Source of the DNA: Beijerinckiaceae bacterium
GTDB taxonomy: Bacteria > Pseudomonadota > Alphaproteobacteria > Rhizobiales > Beijerinckiaceae
NCBI GenBank assembly: GCA_009773635.1
Contig: WSYC01000018.1
Span: 1-64,000, forward strand
Reading direction: 5' to 3'
Length of the DNA stretch: 64,000 nucleotides
The translations under genes were made by a program, and so were the position numbers. Under the pieces are notes generated by a model that worked only from the letters and a program-made list of their open reading frames with translations, was not told the DNA's origin and did not search any database. Positions 8,806 to 17,820 of the stretch are shown piece by piece. Position 1 is the first letter of the stretch. Each line of letters begins with the position of its first letter.

Positions 8806-10350
8806 TCATCGCTTCACCTCCCAGGTGGTTTTCAACTCGCCGGTGATCGGGTCCTTCGCATCCATGATCTGGATGCCCATGGCGACGAGTTCATCGCGGA
8901 TGCGATCGGATTCCGCGAAGTTTTTCGCGTTGCGCGCTGTGAGGCGGGCGGTGATGAGGGCGTTGATTTTGGCTCGGAATGCATCGTCCACGACCTCCCG
9001 CAACATGGTCGTTTCCACCGCCAAGTCCCGACTTGGCTGATAGACGCCGAGGAAGACCAATCCTGCTGCAAGCTTGTTTACACTGGCGATATCGCCAGCC
9101 TTCGCTCCTTTTGCGAAGTTGTGCAATGCAGCGATCGCACCTGAGACATTGAGGTCGTCGCACAATGATTTCACAAGCTCAGCTGGTGGCGCCCAGCCAT
9201 CGCGCGCAATCGGATACTGGCCGAGCGTATAATGCCAACCCTCAAGAATATTCCGGCTCTCCTCCAAGCTCTTCACCGTCCAATCGATCGGCTGGCGATA
9301 ATGCGTCTTGAGCATCGTCAGGCGCGCGACTTCGCCCGGCCAATCCTTCAGGACGTCCGCGATGGTTGTGAAATTCCCAAGGCTCTTGGACATTTTCTGC
9401 CCTTCGACCTGAAGAAACCCGTTGTGCATCCACACGCTGGCCATGCGTTCGGAGCCGAAGGCGCAGCAGCTTTGCGCGATCTCGTTCTCGTGGTGCGGGA
9501 ACACAAGATCGATGCCGCCGCCGTGGATATCGAAGGTGTTTTTGACGGGATCGTCGCAGGTGAGCCCGCCGCCGAACGGCGCCAGCAGCTTGGCCATCGA
9601 CATCGCCGAGCATTCGATATGCCAGCCCGGCCGGCCGTAAATCGTTATACGATCGGAATTGTTTCGATACTTCTCAACAAATTCCGCGTCCGGTTCGAAC
9701 TCCGCATTCCAGCCCGGCTGATCCGCTGACGATTCCTTCCACAACACAAAATCTGCTGGATTTTTCTTATGCTCTTCGACCGCGACGCGCGCCCCAGCAA
9801 TGTTCTCGTCAAGCTTGCGATTCGAGAGCCGTCCGTAGGTCGGCATTTTGTCGACCGAAAACAGAACCTCCCGCCCTTCAGGGCCGAGAGCGATATATGC
9901 GTAGCCATTTGCAATGAGGCGACCAACAATATCGATCATATCTTGCATATGCTCGGTCGCGCGCGGCTGATACGTCGGCGGCAGGCAGCCAAGCGCGGCC
10001 ACGTCGGCCTGAAACTGCGCGTTGGTCGATTCCGTGACCTTGCGGATCGCCTCGTTCAGCGGCAGGCCGGGATAATCCCGGACGGCGCGATCATTGATCT
10101 TGTCATCGACATCCGTGATGTTGCGGGCATAGGTAACGCGCGAGCCGTCGGATGCCTTTCCGGGGCCGGGATAGAGATGCCGCAGCAGCCGGAACAGCAC
10201 ATCGAACACGATGACCGGGCGCGCGTTGCCGATATGGGCGAAATCATAGACCGTGGGGCCGCAGACATACATGCGAACGTTCGCAGGATCGAGCGGCGCG
10301 AAGGGCTCCTTCGTCCGTGTCAGCGTGTTGTAGAGCTTGAGCTCAGCCAT
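8806..10350 (-). CDS. cysS: Cysteinyl-tRNA synthetase
   Basis: Charges tRNA-Cys. The 514 residues carry the class I HIGH-type motif [11 protein letters not shown] near residue 38 and the KMSKS motif [11 protein letters not shown] near residue 320. The zinc-site pattern includes YVCGPTVYD at the N-terminus, [10 protein letters not shown] in the middle and the nearby HHENE. The protein is longer than the E. coli enzyme (461) because of insertions around residues 170-225, as in other alphaproteobacteria. The start is ATG 10350. Two stretches (about 9000-9200 and 9640-9900) look lower in G+C than the rest of the gene. It is monocistronic as far as can be seen. Confidence 0.95.
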   Translation of the reverse strand: MAELKLYNTLTRTKEPFAPLDPANVRMYVCGPTVYDFAHIGNARPVIVFDVLFRLLRHLYPGPGKASDGSRVTYARNITDVDDKINDRAVRDYPGLPLNEAIRKVTESTNAQFQADVAALGCLPPTYQPRATEHMQDMIDIVGRLIANGYAYIALGPEGREVLFSVDKMPTYGRLSNRKLDENIAGARVAVEEHKKNPADFVLWKESSADQPGWNAEFEPDAEFVEKYRNNSDRITIYGRPGWHIECSAMSMAKLLAPFGGGLTCDDPVKNTFDIHGGGIDLVFPHHENEIAQSCCAFGSERMASVWMHNGFLQVEGQKMSKSLGNFTTIADVLKDWPGEVARLTMLKTHYRQPIDWTVKSLEESRNILEGWHYTLGQYPIARDGWAPPAELVKSLCDDLNVSGAIAALHNFAKGAKAGDIASVNKLAAGLVFLGVYQPSRDLAVETTMLREVVDDAFRAKINALITARLTARNAKNFAESDRIRDELVAMGIQIMDAKDPITGELKTTWEVKR

Positions 10351-10712
10351 CGGTCATTCCCCAACAAGAATCATGCCTCAACAGAAGTCGCGCCACCACT
10401 CGCCGGGGGGCGTCATCTCGGAGGTCTAACCTTGGGGGTAAACGAGACGGCGGGCCAGCGAGCGATGCGCGCTAGCGACAAATCAAAATCGAAAATCGGA
10501 TCCGTGCCGGCTTTTTCATGCGCTGATCTTGCGATATCCGCCCCCTGCGGTCAAGCGCTCCCCCGTTGAACCTATGGCGGTGGCGCCCCGGCAAGCTGAT
10601 GAACCTGCAGTTGAAGCGGCGTCGCCCCACTTCAAAATCAACCCTTTCTTAAGCCTTTGCCACGAGAATGCCGATCTCAGGTTGTATTCTTGAACGCAAA
10701 AGGGGTCGCACC
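10351..10712. other. Intergenic region between cysS and a small exported protein
   Basis: A 362-base divergent region. It must hold the promoters of cysS (leftward) and of the exported-protein gene (rightward), whose ribosome-binding site is AAAAGGGG at about 10699-10706. I see no RNA gene, strong palindrome or convincing reading frame in it. Confidence 0.5.
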
Positions 10713-11042
10713 ATGCGCACGCGCGTCAGCATCTTTGCCGCTCTCGCGATTTTTGCGGCATCTTTCACGATTTTGGCGTCTTCTGGCCGTGAAACCGAAG
10801 CCAGATCGACCAAGCAGCGCGATTTCATCATCGCCGGCAGTGACGGGTACGGCACGCAGGAATGCCTCGCCAGCCAGAGCAATTGCGGCCGAATCGTCGC
10901 CGATGCCTGGTGCGAGGCCAAAGGCTTCAAGGCCGCGCTGGCCTATCGTCAGCTCGACCGCGACGAAATCACCGGCTCCGCGCCCACCACCGCCCGCAAC
11001 GGCAAGCCTGCGGAAAGCTTCCTGATCTCCTGCAAGGAGTGA
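10713..11042 (+). CDS. Small exported hypothetical protein, 109 aa
   Basis: ATG 10713 (MRTRVSIFAALAIFAASF) with AAAAGGGG upstream. Residues 1-30 form a signal peptide. The mature part of about 80 residues is polar and has four cysteines (QECLASQSNCG, ADAWCEAKGF, LISCKE), consistent with two disulfides in the periplasm. The family is not recognised by name. The stop at 11042 runs straight into a block of 7-bp tandem repeats, which separate it from the convergent CreA-family gene. Confidence 0.7.
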   Translation: MRTRVSIFAALAIFAASFTILASSGRETEARSTKQRDFIIAGSDGYGTQECLASQSNCGRIVADAWCEAKGFKAALAYRQLDRDEITGSAPTTARNGKPAESFLISCKE

Positions 11043-11046
11043 GGCA

Positions 11047-11153
11047 AATAGCGAATAGCGAATAGCGAATAGCGAATAGCGAATAGCGAATAGCGAATAG
11101 CGACCGAAGTTTGGGGTCCCCGCTCTATTCGCCACTCCCTATTCGCCATTCGC
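11047..11153. repeat. AATAGCG heptamer tandem repeat with an opposing inverted copy
   Basis: Eight perfect copies of AATAGCG fill 11047-11102. About 20 bases further on, 11124-11153 has the reverse-complement pattern (CTATTCGCC...CTATTCGCCATTCGCC), so the two blocks can pair as a long imperfect hairpin between convergent genes. Related GCGAATAG/CTATTCGC runs recur between genes in Rhizobiales and are often mistranslated as repeats of YSLFAIR. Confidence 0.8.
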
Positions 11154-11158
11154 CCGAC

Positions 11159-11662
11159 TTACTTCACCCAGTCCGCGCATCTGGGCACCTCGGATTGCCC
11201 CCAGGGGTTGATCGGCACGGTCGAGGTGGAATTCTTGGGGCTGCCGTCGATCAGCTTGTCGGAATAGACGAGATAGACCAGCACATTGCGCCTGGCGTCG
11301 CAGCCGCGCACGATCTGCATGCGCTTGAACAGGAGCGAGCGTGATTGGCGGAACATCACGTCCCCCTGCTCCATCTTGGATTTGAACTTGATCGGTCCGA
11401 CCTGCCGGCAGGCGAGCGAGATATCAGACACCTCTTCTGCCAGCCCGAGGCCACCGGAAATGCCACCCTTTTCCGGCACGGTGTAATGGCAGGCGACGCC
11501 CTCGATCTCGGGATCGTCGATCGCATAGGTCGCGAGCTTGTCGTCCGGGGTCAGGAAGCGGAACACCGTCGACTTCCTGAAAATAAGATCAGGCGACTGG
11601 GCAAGCGCCGATGAGGCTCCCGCAAGCACAAGGGCCGCTGCCAGAATTGCACGCATCGTCAT
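11159..11662 (-). CDS. creA: CreA-family periplasmic protein
   Basis: 167 residues with a signal peptide (residues 1-22, ending SSALAQ). The body matches the CreA family: a start like FRKSTVFRFLTPDDK, then IEGVACHYT, ISLACRQVG, the RSLLFKRMQIVR core and an end with SPKNSTSTVPINPWG. CreA proteins are common in proteobacteria and their function is unknown. Two conserved cysteines in the central part may form a disulfide. The start is ATG 11662 (or 11656). It is convergent with the small exported gene across the heptamer repeat. Confidence 0.85.
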   Translation of the reverse strand: MTMRAILAAALVLAGASSALAQSPDLIFRKSTVFRFLTPDDKLATYAIDDPEIEGVACHYTVPEKGGISGGLGLAEEVSDISLACRQVGPIKFKSKMEQGDVMFRQSRSLLFKRMQIVRGCDARRNVLVYLVYSDKLIDGSPKNSTSTVPINPWGQSEVPRCADWVK

Positions 11663-11776
11663 TTCTCCTTCGCCGCATCGCGTACCGATCCGGCCGCGTT
11701 CCCGCTGTTCTTGCGAAATAGGGGTTCATGACCTCAATTGAAAGTCTATCCAGACGTCAGAAGGCCCCCCGGGACC

Positions 11777-11998
11777 TCAGGAAGCCTCAAGCGCAGCTCC
11801 GGCGGCGGCGATGGCCTCCCGGAGCACGGCTTCATCGCCGATGTGGTTGGCGCCGATGTGGTTGGCCAGCAGCAGCACCAGCCGGGCATCGAGCGCGGCG
11901 GCGGCCTCAACCGAAAGCCCTCGCCGGGCCTCGATCAGCAGCCGGAACGCGCGATCGGGATCGGCAAAGCGGGATTGGGTGACAAGGGTCTCGCTCAT
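11777..11998 (-). CDS. DUF2783-domain small protein
   Basis: 73 residues from ATG 11998 (MSETLVTQSRFADPDRAF). DUF2783 proteins are short helical proteins usually found just downstream of FAD-dependent aromatic monooxygenases, as here, where the monooxygenase ends 46 bases upstream on the same strand. Their role is not established. An in-frame 15-bp perfect duplication (11836-11865) repeats the residues ANHIG, which look single in the family as I remember it. It is the last gene of the catabolic operon. Confidence 0.75.
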   Translation of the reverse strand: MSETLVTQSRFADPDRAFRLLIEARRGLSVEAAAALDARLVLLLANHIGANHIGDEAVLREAIAAAGAALEAS

Positions 11999-12044
11999 GG
12001 TGTTCCTCAACGATCAAAACGGGGCTTTGATGCCCAATTGCTTC

Positions 12045-13637
12045 TCAAAACCCGAGTGCACGCCGGTATGCGGCCGTGATCCGCGCCGCCGTCGGCTGCT
12101 GGAACCGCGCCGCGACATGCCCGTCCGGCCGGATGAGATAGGCCGAACCGGAATCGAGCGCGAATCGCTCTTCGACCTCGCCGTAGCGATCGAAATGCCC
12201 GCGCGCGCCGACCATGACGGTCGAAATTGCCTCCGGCAGGCCCGGAATCTCGACCCCCCGCGTCAGCAGCGTAAAACCGCGCCCGAGGCACTCGGACAGG
12301 AAGGCATCCTGCCCGCCGGGCCGCCGGACCCGTGCATCCGGGATCGGGGCACCCGGCGCTGGTCCGCCCGACCATATCTCCATGTCCGGCATCGACAGCG
12401 GCGACCGGACATAAGCCATCGGCGTCGAGAGACGACCGGAGTTGACCATGCGTTTTGCGAAGGCATGCTTCCGCGCCAGTCCCAGCGCGGCATCGCGCAG
12501 CAGGCGCTCGGCCGACGATTGCGGCGCGATGAAATCGGTCGAGCGGGTGGAATGACCAAGATTTTCGTCCGCTGCCTGTCCGCGCTCAAGATCATAGCTT
12601 GCGAGCAGGCCCGGACCGGCCTCCCCGCGCTGGATCGCCACCAGCTTCCAGGCGAGGTTTTCGGCGTCCTGCACGCCAGAATTCGCCCCACGCGCGCCGA
12701 AGGGCGAGACCTGATGCGCCGCATCCCCGGCAAAGATCACCCGCCCGTGCGTGAATTTCTCGAGCCGGAGGCAGCGGAAGCGGTAGATCGATACCCATTC
12801 GAGATCGAAATACGGATGGTTGAGCATGCGTTCGAGCCGGGGTCGCACGTTCTCCGGCCGCTTCTCTTCCTCCGCATCCGCCGTGGCCGGAAGCTGGAGA
12901 TCGATCCGCCAGATACCGCCCGGCTGCTTGTGCAGCAGCGCCGAACCGCCGGGATGGAACGGCGGATCGAACCAGAACCAGCGCTCCGCTGGAAAAGTGC
13001 CGTGCATTTTCACATCGGCGATGAGGAATTGTTCCTCGAAGATTTCGCCGGGAAAATCGAGCCCCAGCATCGCCCGCACCGGCGAGCGCGCGCCATCGCA
13101 GGCGATCACGCGATCAGCGGTGAGCGTATAGGCCCCATCCGGTGTCTCGATGGTCAGGGTTGCACGATCGGCGGCATTGTCGATGGCGACGACGCGGTTC
13201 TTCCACCTCAGATCGAGGTTCGGCGCGGCGAGCGCCCGGTCCACCAGCGCCTTTTCGACGACGAATTGCTGGAGATTGACGAAAGCCGGCATCTTGTGCC
13301 CGGCTTCGGGCAGGAGATCGAAGGCGTAAAGCTCGCCCTCGCCCTGAAAAACGCGGCCCCGGCTCCAAGACACCCCTTCGTCGCGCAGGGTCTCCCCGCA
13401 GCCGAGACGGTCGAACACCTCCAGCGTCTTCTTCGAGAAGCAGATCGCGCGGCTGCCCTCGCCGATGCGATCATTGTCGTCGAGCAGCACGACCGGCTCG
13501 CCGCGCTGCGCGAGATCGATCGCGACCGAAAGGCCGACCGGCCCGGCACCGACCACGACAAACGGGTGATGCGCGGGCGGCGAAACGCCGAAATCGACGG
13601 GCTTATGATACTCAAATACGGCGTAGGAGGCTAGCAT
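12045..13637 (-). CDS. FAD-dependent aromatic-ring monooxygenase (PheA/TfdB/UbiH class)
   Basis: About 530 residues of the class A flavoprotein monooxygenases that hydroxylate phenolic or benzoate-type substrates with NAD(P)H. It has the FAD Rossmann motif VVVGAGPVGLSVAIDLAQRG near residues 28-47, a central DGARSPVRAMLG (DG motif) near 160, and VIFAGDAAHQVSPFGARG (second FAD motif, GD) near 290. The C-terminal domain is thioredoxin-like. I chose ATG 13637; GTG 13655 is also open. The first residues (MLASYAVFEYHKPVD) begin at the edge of the AT-rich insertion, so the native start may have been altered. It is in an operon with DUF2783, MBL and FAH genes; the substrate is unknown. Confidence 0.85.
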   Translation of the reverse strand: MLASYAVFEYHKPVDFGVSPPAHHPFVVVGAGPVGLSVAIDLAQRGEPVVLLDDNDRIGEGSRAICFSKKTLEVFDRLGCGETLRDEGVSWSRGRVFQGEGELYAFDLLPEAGHKMPAFVNLQQFVVEKALVDRALAAPNLDLRWKNRVVAIDNAADRATLTIETPDGAYTLTADRVIACDGARSPVRAMLGLDFPGEIFEEQFLIADVKMHGTFPAERWFWFDPPFHPGGSALLHKQPGGIWRIDLQLPATADAEEEKRPENVRPRLERMLNHPYFDLEWVSIYRFRCLRLEKFTHGRVIFAGDAAHQVSPFGARGANSGVQDAENLAWKLVAIQRGEAGPGLLASYDLERGQAADENLGHSTRSTDFIAPQSSAERLLRDAALGLARKHAFAKRMVNSGRLSTPMAYVRSPLSMPDMEIWSGGPAPGAPIPDARVRRPGGQDAFLSECLGRGFTLLTRGVEIPGLPEAISTVMVGARGHFDRYGEVEERFALDSGSAYLIRPDGHVAARFQQPTAARITAAYRRALGF

Positions 13638-13664
13638 CTGACTTAGCTTTCGCACTTTATAGTT

Positions 13665-14441
13665 CTATTTCTTACTATCGATCCAGAACTCAACTCGTTT
13701 TGGCCAGAAGCCATCTTTTGCATTTATGCTACACAAGAAAATCCATCTTATAAAATTTGTGTCTTTCTTTATTTTAAATTTTATCGAACAGACTACCCAA
13801 TGAACTGCACAATACAACAATAATAATATAGAAGAAGACGCTACGATTAAATCTATTAGTTGTGATTTTTTTCCAAAAAGAGAAATGCACTGAATAAAAA
13901 TAGAAATGTATATTGATATCAATATTATAAATATTGGAAGTAAAAATAGAAAAATATTCAAAATCGATAAAAAATTAATAAATTTTGTTCGTTCAAAAAA
14001 TTTTGGGTAAACATAAAAAGGAACACCCCACAGCGCGCTTGAATCATATGCAATGCCAATTGCCAAAGGATCACTTTTGTTTATTAATTTTTGCATATTT
14101 CCAATTGTTCTATCTATGAAAATGAAAGAGAAAATAGTTGTATAAACCAACAACATTAGGGCGCTTGAAACAAAAATAACGTATGACTTTTTAAATTCTA
14201 CATTAAAATAATTTATCTTAATTGTTATGCTATTCAAATCGGTCGACGCGATCCAAATCGAAGACAGAACTAGAGCTACAAGTAAATTTTGCTGATGATT
14301 TTTGATTTTTTCTTTCTCGATGTATAGCTTAGAGATCAACTCTATGCTTTTCGATTTTGAAAGCATTTCCCTAAAAGAACGGAATATTTGATGCTGAGCC
14401 AATTCAGCTAAGCTCAATTTCAAATCCTTTGTTTTTCTCAT
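13665..14441 (-). CDS. AT-rich four-helix membrane protein, foreign insertion in the operon
   Basis: Unrecognised, about 258 residues. It is far richer in A+T than its neighbours (by eye a quarter to a third G+C against well over 60%), with Lys/Ile/Asn/Phe-rich composition. The N-terminal 55 residues are charged and helical (LAQHQIFRSFREMLSKSKS). There are four hydrophobic segments: about residues 57-75, 87-115, 170-205 and 212-235. The C-terminus is Trp- and Lys-rich. ATG 14441 lies two bases after the stop of the MBL gene, so it could be translated from the operon transcript. No transposase, integrase or flanking repeat is visible. A stand-alone defence-type or toxin membrane protein is possible but unproven. 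Confidence 0.7.
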   Translation of the reverse strand: MRKTKDLKLSLAELAQHQIFRSFREMLSKSKSIELISKLYIEKEKIKNHQQNLLVALVLSSIWIASTDLNSITIKINYFNVEFKKSYVIFVSSALMLLVYTTIFSFIFIDRTIGNMQKLINKSDPLAIGIAYDSSALWGVPFYVYPKFFERTKFINFLSILNIFLFLLPIFIILISIYISIFIQCISLFGKKSQLIDLIVASSSILLLLYCAVHWVVCSIKFKIKKDTNFIRWIFLCSINAKDGFWPKRVEFWIDSKK

Positions 14442-14443
14442 TA

Positions 14444-15418
14444 TCACGCCCCCTGAAGCGCTGCCCACATCGCCCGGTCCCGCTCGGCAGTCCAGATCAC
14501 GGGATGATCGATCCCACGCGCCTCGTCATAGGCGCGGGAGACGTTGAACGGCAGGCAATGCTCATAGATGGCATAGGCACCGAACGGCCCATCCATCGCG
14601 GCGCGGACATCGGCAAAGGCGGCTTTCAGGTCCTTGCCGGCATCCACCGCACGCTTGGTGGTGCTGTAGAGCGTTTCGAGGAAGGCCTTCGTGCCGGCAA
14701 TTGCGGCGGCGACCTTCTCGCGCCCCACCAGTGCGTCACCGCGCCCCGGCACCAGTGCAACGGGGTCATAGGCGGCGAGTTTCGCCAGCGTCTCCGGCCA
14801 GTCCTTGAAGTGGGCATCGCCGCAGTAGCAGGCGGATTTATACTCTACGAGATCGCCGGAGAACATCACATTGGCATCGGGCACATAAGCAATCGTATCA
14901 CCCGCCGTATGCCCGCGCCCGATCTGCCGGATGCGGACCTCACGCTTTCCGAGCCAGACCGATATTTCTCCCGAAAAACTCAGCGTCGGCCATGTGAGAC
15001 CGGGGATCGACTCCTGCCCTCGGAACAGGCGTGGAAAACGACCGATCTCGCTGTCCATGTCGAACTGGCCGCGCTCGACAATGAGATCCCTCGTCGCATC
15101 CGAGGCGATGATCATCTTCGCGTCCTTGTAGGCGGATGCACCGAGCACCCGCACCGCGTGATAATGCGAGAGCAGCACATGCGTGATGGGTTTGTCGGTC
15201 ACCGACCGCACGCGCTCGATCACGGCCTGCGCCATAATCGGGGTGGCCTGCGCATCGACGATCAGCACCCCGTCATCCCCGATAACGACGCCGGTATTGG
15301 GGTCGCCTTCCGCCGTGAAGGCGTAGAGGCCCGGTCCGATTTCTGCAAAGGTGATTGTCTTCTCGGCCAAGTCCCCCGCAGAGGCGAAGGCCGGCCCTGA
15401 TGAACCAGTACTGCTCAT
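14444..15418 (-). CDS. MBL-fold metallo-hydrolase with a variant metal motif
   Basis: 324 residues of the metallo-beta-lactamase fold. The usual HxHxDH motif reads SHYHAVRVLG, so Asp and the third His of the motif are replaced by Val and Arg. The downstream histidine GRGHTAGD and aspartate MFSGDLVEY are kept, and the final motif region reads LVPGRGDALV without a His. I believe this variant is shared by relatives that sit beside FAH-family and FAD-monooxygenase genes, so it may be a single-metal or non-classical enzyme. Its stop is two bases from the foreign membrane gene and its start is one base from the FAH gene, so it is tightly cotranscribed. Confidence 0.8.
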   Translation of the reverse strand: MSSTGSSGPAFASAGDLAEKTITFAEIGPGLYAFTAEGDPNTGVVIGDDGVLIVDAQATPIMAQAVIERVRSVTDKPITHVLLSHYHAVRVLGASAYKDAKMIIASDATRDLIVERGQFDMDSEIGRFPRLFRGQESIPGLTWPTLSFSGEISVWLGKREVRIRQIGRGHTAGDTIAYVPDANVMFSGDLVEYKSACYCGDAHFKDWPETLAKLAAYDPVALVPGRGDALVGREKVAAAIAGTKAFLETLYSTTKRAVDAGKDLKAAFADVRAAMDGPFGAYAIYEHCLPFNVSRAYDEARGIDHPVIWTAERDRAMWAALQGA

Positions 15419-15419
15419 C

Positions 15420-16445
15420 TCACGCCCCCGCCTTGATGCCAGCAGGCTCGATGCGGTTCTCGATCGCGCCGAAAATGGAGTGCCCCTTGCGATCCTTCAT
15501 CTCGATGCGCACGCTGTCCCCGAACTTCAGGAACGGCGTTGTCGCCGCCCCCGTGCGGATGGTTTCCACCATGCGCTGCTCGGCGATGCAGGAATAGCCG
15601 CGCCCGCCGGCGCTGACCGGGCGGCCGGGCGAGCCGTCGGGATCACGGTTTGACACCGTGCCCGAGCCCATAATCGTCCCCGCCGCGAGCGGCCGGGTTT
15701 TCGCTGCATGCGCCAGCAGGACGCCGAAATCGAAGGTCATTTCCTCGCCCGCTTCCGGCGCGCCGAGCGGCTTGCCGTTGATGCCGGTCAGGAGCGGGAG
15801 CGACAGTTTGCCGTCCTTCCAGGCCGCGCCAAGCTCGTCCGGCGTCACCGCGACGGGCGAGAACGCCGTCGGCGGCTTCGATTGCAGGAAGCCGAAACCC
15901 TTGGCGAGTTCGTCCGGGATCAAGTTGCGCAACGAGACATCATTGACGAGCATGATGAGCCGGATCGCGGCACGGCACTCGGCCGGCGCCGCCCCCATGG
16001 CAATCGGCCCGGTGATGACGGCGATCTCCGCTTCACAATCGATACCGAACTCCTCGTTTCCCACCACGATCGCATCGCGCGGGCCAAGGTTTGAATCCGA
16101 GGTGCCCTGATACATCAGCGGGTCGGTCCAGAAGCTTGCCGGCAACTCGGCGCCGCGTGCCTTGCGGACAAGTTCGACGTGGTTGACGTAAGCCGAACCA
16201 TCCAGCCACTGGTAGGCGCGGGGCAGCGGGGCTGCGCACTCATGCTCATGGAAGCGGAAGCTTGGCACCGAGCCGAGCTCAAGGCTCTCCGCGATATCCT
16301 CCAGCGCCGGGCTGTAAATCTCCCAGTTGTCGAGAACGCGCTGCATCGTCGGGGCGATATGGCCGATGTCGGTAGCCCGGGTGAGATCCCGCGAGACAAG
16401 AACGAGACGACCGTCCCGCCCGCCCTTGAGTGAAGCCAGCTTCAT
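15420..16445 (-). CDS. Fumarylacetoacetate hydrolase (FAH)-family protein
   Basis: About 341 residues. FAH-family enzymes cleave C-C bonds of fumaryl- or maleyl-acetoacetate-like products of ring fission, or act as decarboxylases or hydratases. The family core is clear: YQWLDGSAYVNHVELVRKARG, then the metal-ligand region FGIDCEAEIAVITG, LMLVNDVSLRNL, and the C-terminal GTIMGSGTVSNRD and GDSVRIEMKDR. The start is ATG 16445, preceded by GGGAGG at six bases. A longer open frame upstream (to 16823) overlaps the divergent dctP gene and is not credible. It is the first gene of the catabolic operon and shares a 187-base divergent promoter region with dctP. Confidence 0.85.
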   Translation of the reverse strand: MKLASLKGGRDGRLVLVSRDLTRATDIGHIAPTMQRVLDNWEIYSPALEDIAESLELGSVPSFRFHEHECAAPLPRAYQWLDGSAYVNHVELVRKARGAELPASFWTDPLMYQGTSDSNLGPRDAIVVGNEEFGIDCEAEIAVITGPIAMGAAPAECRAAIRLIMLVNDVSLRNLIPDELAKGFGFLQSKPPTAFSPVAVTPDELGAAWKDGKLSLPLLTGINGKPLGAPEAGEEMTFDFGVLLAHAAKTRPLAAGTIMGSGTVSNRDPDGSPGRPVSAGGRGYSCIAEQRMVETIRTGAATTPFLKFGDSVRIEMKDRKGHSIFGAIENRIEPAGIKAGA

Positions 16446-16632
16446 TCCATACCTCCCGGTTCGGTGTTGTTGTCCCGCATCATTCCAGTGGTTCGCGCAG
16501 AAATGAAACATGGAATTGGGTGACGTGCCCAAGCGACTGTGCAATTCTGATCGGGAAGGCGCGCCCGACACAAGAAAAAAGTTTCGCGCGCAACGAATTC
16601 GGATGAAATCTGCTGGACAAGGAGTTGGGGCC

Positions 16633-17730
16633 ATGCGTCGTCGGGAACTTTTGCTTTCTGGACTGGGGGCCGGAACAGCCGCCGCCGCGACCTCGATCGC
16701 GAGCCCGGCGCTGGCGCAGAGCATGCCGGAAGTGAAGTGGCGGCTGACATCGAGCTTCCCGAAATCGCTCGATACGATTTTCGGTACGGCGCAGATTTTC
16801 ACCAAATACGTCGCGGATGCCACCGACGGCCGGTTCCAGATCCAGCCGTTCGCCGCCGGTGAAATCGTTCCCGGTCTGCAGGCGCTTGATGCGGTCTCTT
16901 CCGGCGCGCTCGAATGCTGCCATACGCCGACCTATTTCTACAGCGGCAAGGACCCGACCCTCGGTTTCGGCACCGGTATGCCGTTCGGTCCCAACGCCCG
17001 CCTCCAGCACGCCTGGTGGCACAACGGCGGCGGCGAGGGCATCGTCAACGAGGCGCTGGCGAAGTTCAACGTCATCGCGTTTGCCGCTGGCAATTCCGGC
17101 ACCCAGATGGGTGGCTGGTTCCGCAAGGAGATCAACACGCTCGACGACCTGAAGGGTCTGAAATTCCGCATCGGCGGCACCGGCGGTCAAATTCTCGCCC
17201 GGCTCGGCGTCGTGCCGCAGCAGATCGCGCCGGGTGACATCTACCCCGCGCTCGAAAAGGGCACGATCGACGCCATCGAGTTCGTCGGTCCCTACGATGA
17301 CGAGAAGCTCGGCTTCAACAAGGTCGCGAAATATTACTACTACCCCGGCTTCTGGGAAGGCGGAGCGATGCTGCATCTGTGCATCAACACCGAGCAGTGG
17401 AACCGCTTGCCGAAGCACTACCAATCGGTGGTGCGGCTCGCTTCGGAAGCGGCCAACAACTGGATGCTGGCGAAATACGACACCGTGAACGCCCCGGCGC
17501 TCAAGCGCCTCGTGGCGAAGGGCACGGAACTGCGCCCGTTCAGCCAGCCGATCATCGACGCGGCCTTTGATGCCGCCAAGTCGTATTATGCGGAAATCGC
17601 GGCGCAGAACGCGCTGTTCAAGAAGGGGCTCGATTCGGTCAATGAGTTCCTCGGCGAGCAGTATCTCTGGTGGCAGATCGGCGAATATTCGTATGATTCT
17701 ACGATGATCCGCACCCGCATCCGGAGCTAG
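16633..17730 (+). CDS. dctP: TakP-like TRAP transporter substrate-binding protein
   Basis: 365 residues, periplasmic, with an RR-containing signal (MRRRELLLSGLGAG...ALAQ) that could be Tat or Sec. It matches the TakP class of TRAP receptors, which bind 2-oxo acids with sodium: [38 protein letters not shown] and GPYDDEKLGF. In the motif that reads EWVGPYDDEKLGF in the two paralogues at 57-59 kb, this copy has EFVGPYDDEKLGF; it also has APGDIY for AGGDIY. It is divergent from the FAH/MBL/monooxygenase operon and followed by a MarR regulator, so it probably delivers that pathway's substrate, but no DctQM genes adjoin it. Confidence 0.88.
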   Translation: MRRRELLLSGLGAGTAAAATSIASPALAQSMPEVKWRLTSSFPKSLDTIFGTAQIFTKYVADATDGRFQIQPFAAGEIVPGLQALDAVSSGALECCHTPTYFYSGKDPTLGFGTGMPFGPNARLQHAWWHNGGGEGIVNEALAKFNVIAFAAGNSGTQMGGWFRKEINTLDDLKGLKFRIGGTGGQILARLGVVPQQIAPGDIYPALEKGTIDAIEFVGPYDDEKLGFNKVAKYYYYPGFWEGGAMLHLCINTEQWNRLPKHYQSVVRLASEAANNWMLAKYDTVNAPALKRLVAKGTELRPFSQPIIDAAFDAAKSYYAEIAAQNALFKKGLDSVNEFLGEQYLWWQIGEYSYDSTMIRTRIRS

Positions 17731-17820
17731 AGCGAGCGCGTATCACACCGGCAACGAGCAACGCCACAGGATAGTTCTGGACAATTTTGGCTCAAAGCTT
17801 GATGATCCGGCGACAATAAT

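Noticed and set aside
11047-11102. Possible CRISPR array
   Set aside because: Units are 7 bases and contiguous with no spacers; no cas genes nearby.
13638-14443. Insertion sequence
   Set aside because: No transposase, no terminal inverted repeats and no target duplication seen around the AT-rich gene.
15420-16823. Extended 467-residue form of the FAH-family protein
   Set aside because: The extra residues overlap the divergent dctP gene; the ATG at 16445 has a proper ribosome-binding site and fits family length.
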